Assembly (NCBI GenBank): GCA_019914995.1
Contig: CM034139.1
Location: forward strand, 7,666,461 to 7,730,460
Length of the DNA stretch: 64,000 bases
Source: Acanthochlamys bracteata
Lineage: Eukaryota; Streptophyta; Magnoliopsida; Pandanales; Velloziaceae
Reading direction: 5' to 3'
Part shown: positions 62,641 through 64,000 of the stretch, one piece after another
Layout of the letters: each line of letters starts with the position of its first letter
How positions within the stretch are numbered: position 1 is the stretch's first letter
The notes under the pieces: generated by a model
Database searches by the model: none
What the model saw: only the letters and a program-made list of their open reading frames with translations
What the model was told of the DNA's origin: nothing
Made by a program: the position numbers and the translations under genes

Positions 62641-63275
62641 ATGCACCGTTCTTTTGTTCTTGTTTCCTCCTTTCTTTACTTTCTTCTCCAGATCCACTAC
62701 TACCACTACTACTACTGCTGCTGTGCTGAGGATCTCTCAACCGCGGCGGACGAGGAGGGGAAAGCAATTGGTGTTTCAATCAATCAGAAAGTCATTATAA
62801 ATATAGTTGACCCTGTTGGTCGGCCGGTGTTCGTTCTTTTCGGTTCCTCCATCATCCAGTTTAGCTTCAGCAACAGCGGATGGGGAGCAATCCTCCAAGC
62901 CATCTACGCTCGCAAAGTAAAATTTTCCTTTCATTTACTTCTCAATCTCAAAATCATCCAAATAGAGACAGAGATCGATTACCTTTTATCAATTTTGGCT
63001 ATTCTATGTTGACTATTTAGATTAGTGGTGATGATTCATTTCCTCCTCTGCTTTTACAAGACTTCCATTACAGGGATGGCGTTCACCTTTCATCCGACGG
63101 AAGTCAGATAGTTGTGCAAGAGATTCTGAAGGTTCTCAAAGAAGTAGATTGGGAGCCATCTCCCCACTGGAAGTCACTACCGACGGAGTTTGCTGGGGAT
63201 TCATCATATGACTTTGTTGTTGCTGATGGAAAATCTACAATAAGCCTTTCAGAATACTTTCCACAGAGATACTGA
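62641..63275 (+). pseudogene. Truncated CPRD49-type GDSL esterase/lipase
   Basis: Two pieces of one gene are visible: an exon up to 62916 with RPVFVLFGSSIIQFSFSNSG and WGAILQAIYARK, and a last exon from about 63061 to 63275 with YRDGVHLSSDGSQIVVQEIL, SPHWKSLPTEFAGDS and VADGKSTISLSEYF. These match the start and end of Arabidopsis At3g11210/CPRD49-like GDSL esterases. The roughly 150 residues between, including ADIILRGY.GWNS and the VYFGGNDS block with catalytic Asn, are absent; only a 144-base intron-like gap separates the pieces. The nucleophile Ser region (FGSS) and the DGVH block with catalytic Asp and His remain, but the enzyme cannot fold normally. The family start MVGP/DP appears as IVDPV, suggesting the ATG has become ATA. 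The open frame to an upstream Met at 62641 adds an odd Tyr/Cys-rich leader. Confidence 0.75.
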
Positions 63276-63900
63276 ATGGGATTAAATGATCCCCTTTCTT
63301 GTGAGACCACCCAAAACTTCAATATGTAGTATTCTGGTGTCTAATTCCCAATACAAGGCGTTGTACCATCGAATGCGTCTAGTTCCTGATAATTTTACCA
63401 TCATGAACAGCTTGAGAACTGTGTCACCAAACCTTGTTTCAAATGTCTTGCCATTCTCTGCACTGAAGTGTCTGCACATCTTTTACGTTATGTTCCAGCA
63501 AATCTGCTCGACTGTAGCAACCATGCCAAGCTGCCATATCCAAAATAATTGAAGAAACACCGCAAGAATCTGGAATGTTGCATGCAAAGAAAACAGCCGT
63601 AGAGAAACAAAGCACTAAGCCCCCACGATAAATATCACAAGCTTATGAGCATACAAGATAGCATTCCGCCTCGGAATTGTAGCTTTATGAATCAAAAAGC
63701 TCGAGGCATTTCAAGTATACAACTACCTCAAACAGAAATGAACGAAAAGGTTTATTTTATCCAATTGCAACAGATGCAACCATTACTCCTGAAGTATGAT
63801 CAGATAAAGGAACACAATTTCATCCCTGCTCCTACAGTTTGACGCATCATAGCTTTTGGAAATAACAAATGAGCACTTGGAAACTGAAGGTTCATATAGT
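63276..63900. other. Right-edge spacer
   Basis: No gene was identified. It may include the 3' untranslated region of the gene that enters from the right on the minus strand. Confidence 0.4.
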
Positions 63901-63913
63901 GTTCAAAGACTAC

Positions 63914-64000
63914 TTGTGGTATCCTCTAATTTCCTTCAGTACGCCCTCAGCAAGTGCATCTGCATCGTAATTCTTGCCAAAGAACTTCACAAACTCCATG
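63914..64000 (-). CDS. 3' terminal exon of an unidentified gene (cut by window edge)
   Basis: At the right edge the minus strand keeps one open frame for 28 codons (EFVKFFGKNYDADALAEGV, then LKEIRGYHK and TAG). The peptide is compact and protein-like, with alternating charged and hydrophobic residues. Only this end lies in the window, and I cannot name the family. Confidence 0.45.

Noticed and set aside
63282..63552. Overlapping open frames on both strands after the GDSL relic
   Set aside because: Neither resembles a known protein; they may be 3' untranslated sequence.
1..64000. Searches by eye for CRISPR arrays, rRNA, tRNA genes and common plant microRNA precursors
   Set aside because: No spaced palindromic repeats, tRNA B-box or familiar mature microRNA strings were found. 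A covariance-model scan would be decisive and was not possible.

Overview
This is nuclear DNA of a flowering plant. The genes have many short introns with GT...AG borders, AT-rich spacers, small DNA-transposon relics and plant-only families (AUX/LAX, HSPRO, RUS, CAX, NPC). GC-rich first exons and the style of some proteins, such as the PH protein, hint at a non-grass monocot. That is an inference; the species cannot be fixed from sequence alone.

Layout: an HSPRO-like gene (minus, 0.5-2.0 kb); a small unidentified multi-exon fragment and a decayed ribosomal protein P0 gene carrying a solo LTR (minus, 2.8-6.7 kb); about 7 kb of gene-poor AT-rich DNA with foldback elements (7-14 kb); an auxin influx carrier (plus, 14.9-18.9 kb); a NUP62 relic (minus, 19.5-20.4 kb); anthranilate synthase alpha (plus, 21.2-25.0 kb); a single-exon PH protein (25.6-26.0 kb); a receptor-like kinase relic (minus, 27.3-28.1 kb); a LAG1-type ceramide synthase with an RTE-like LINE relic in its last intron (plus, 29.1-33.4 kb); a non-specific phospholipase C (plus, 34.6-37.2 kb); an AMT1 ammonium transporter relic (plus, 37.7-38.9 kb); a RUS6-like gene with one apparent frameshift (minus, 39.3-43.5 kb); a plastid ADP/ATP carrier (minus, 44.1-46.9 kb); a vacuolar cation/proton exchanger (minus, 48.3-50.6 kb); an ABC1/UbiB-type kinase (plus, 51.8-55.8 kb); a METTL21-like methyltransferase (minus, 56.4-58.0 kb); a myo-inositol kinase relic (plus, 58.4-59.3 kb); a repeat-bearing spacer; a truncated CPRD49-type GDSL esterase (plus, 62.6-63.3 kb); and the 3' end of an unidentified gene entering from the right edge (minus).

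The intact genes serve unrelated housekeeping and transport roles and show no operon-like or biosynthetic-cluster logic. The most notable overall pattern is six clear gene relics among about eleven intact or near-intact genes. Most of the longer relics keep introns, so they look like genes dying in place, as in fractionation after genome duplication, rather than retrocopies. A second pattern is three apparent GC-AG introns among 68 reconstructed introns. I saw nothing that convincingly represents an undescribed biological system. Exon borders were set by hand from splice motifs, reading phase and remembered family sequences.
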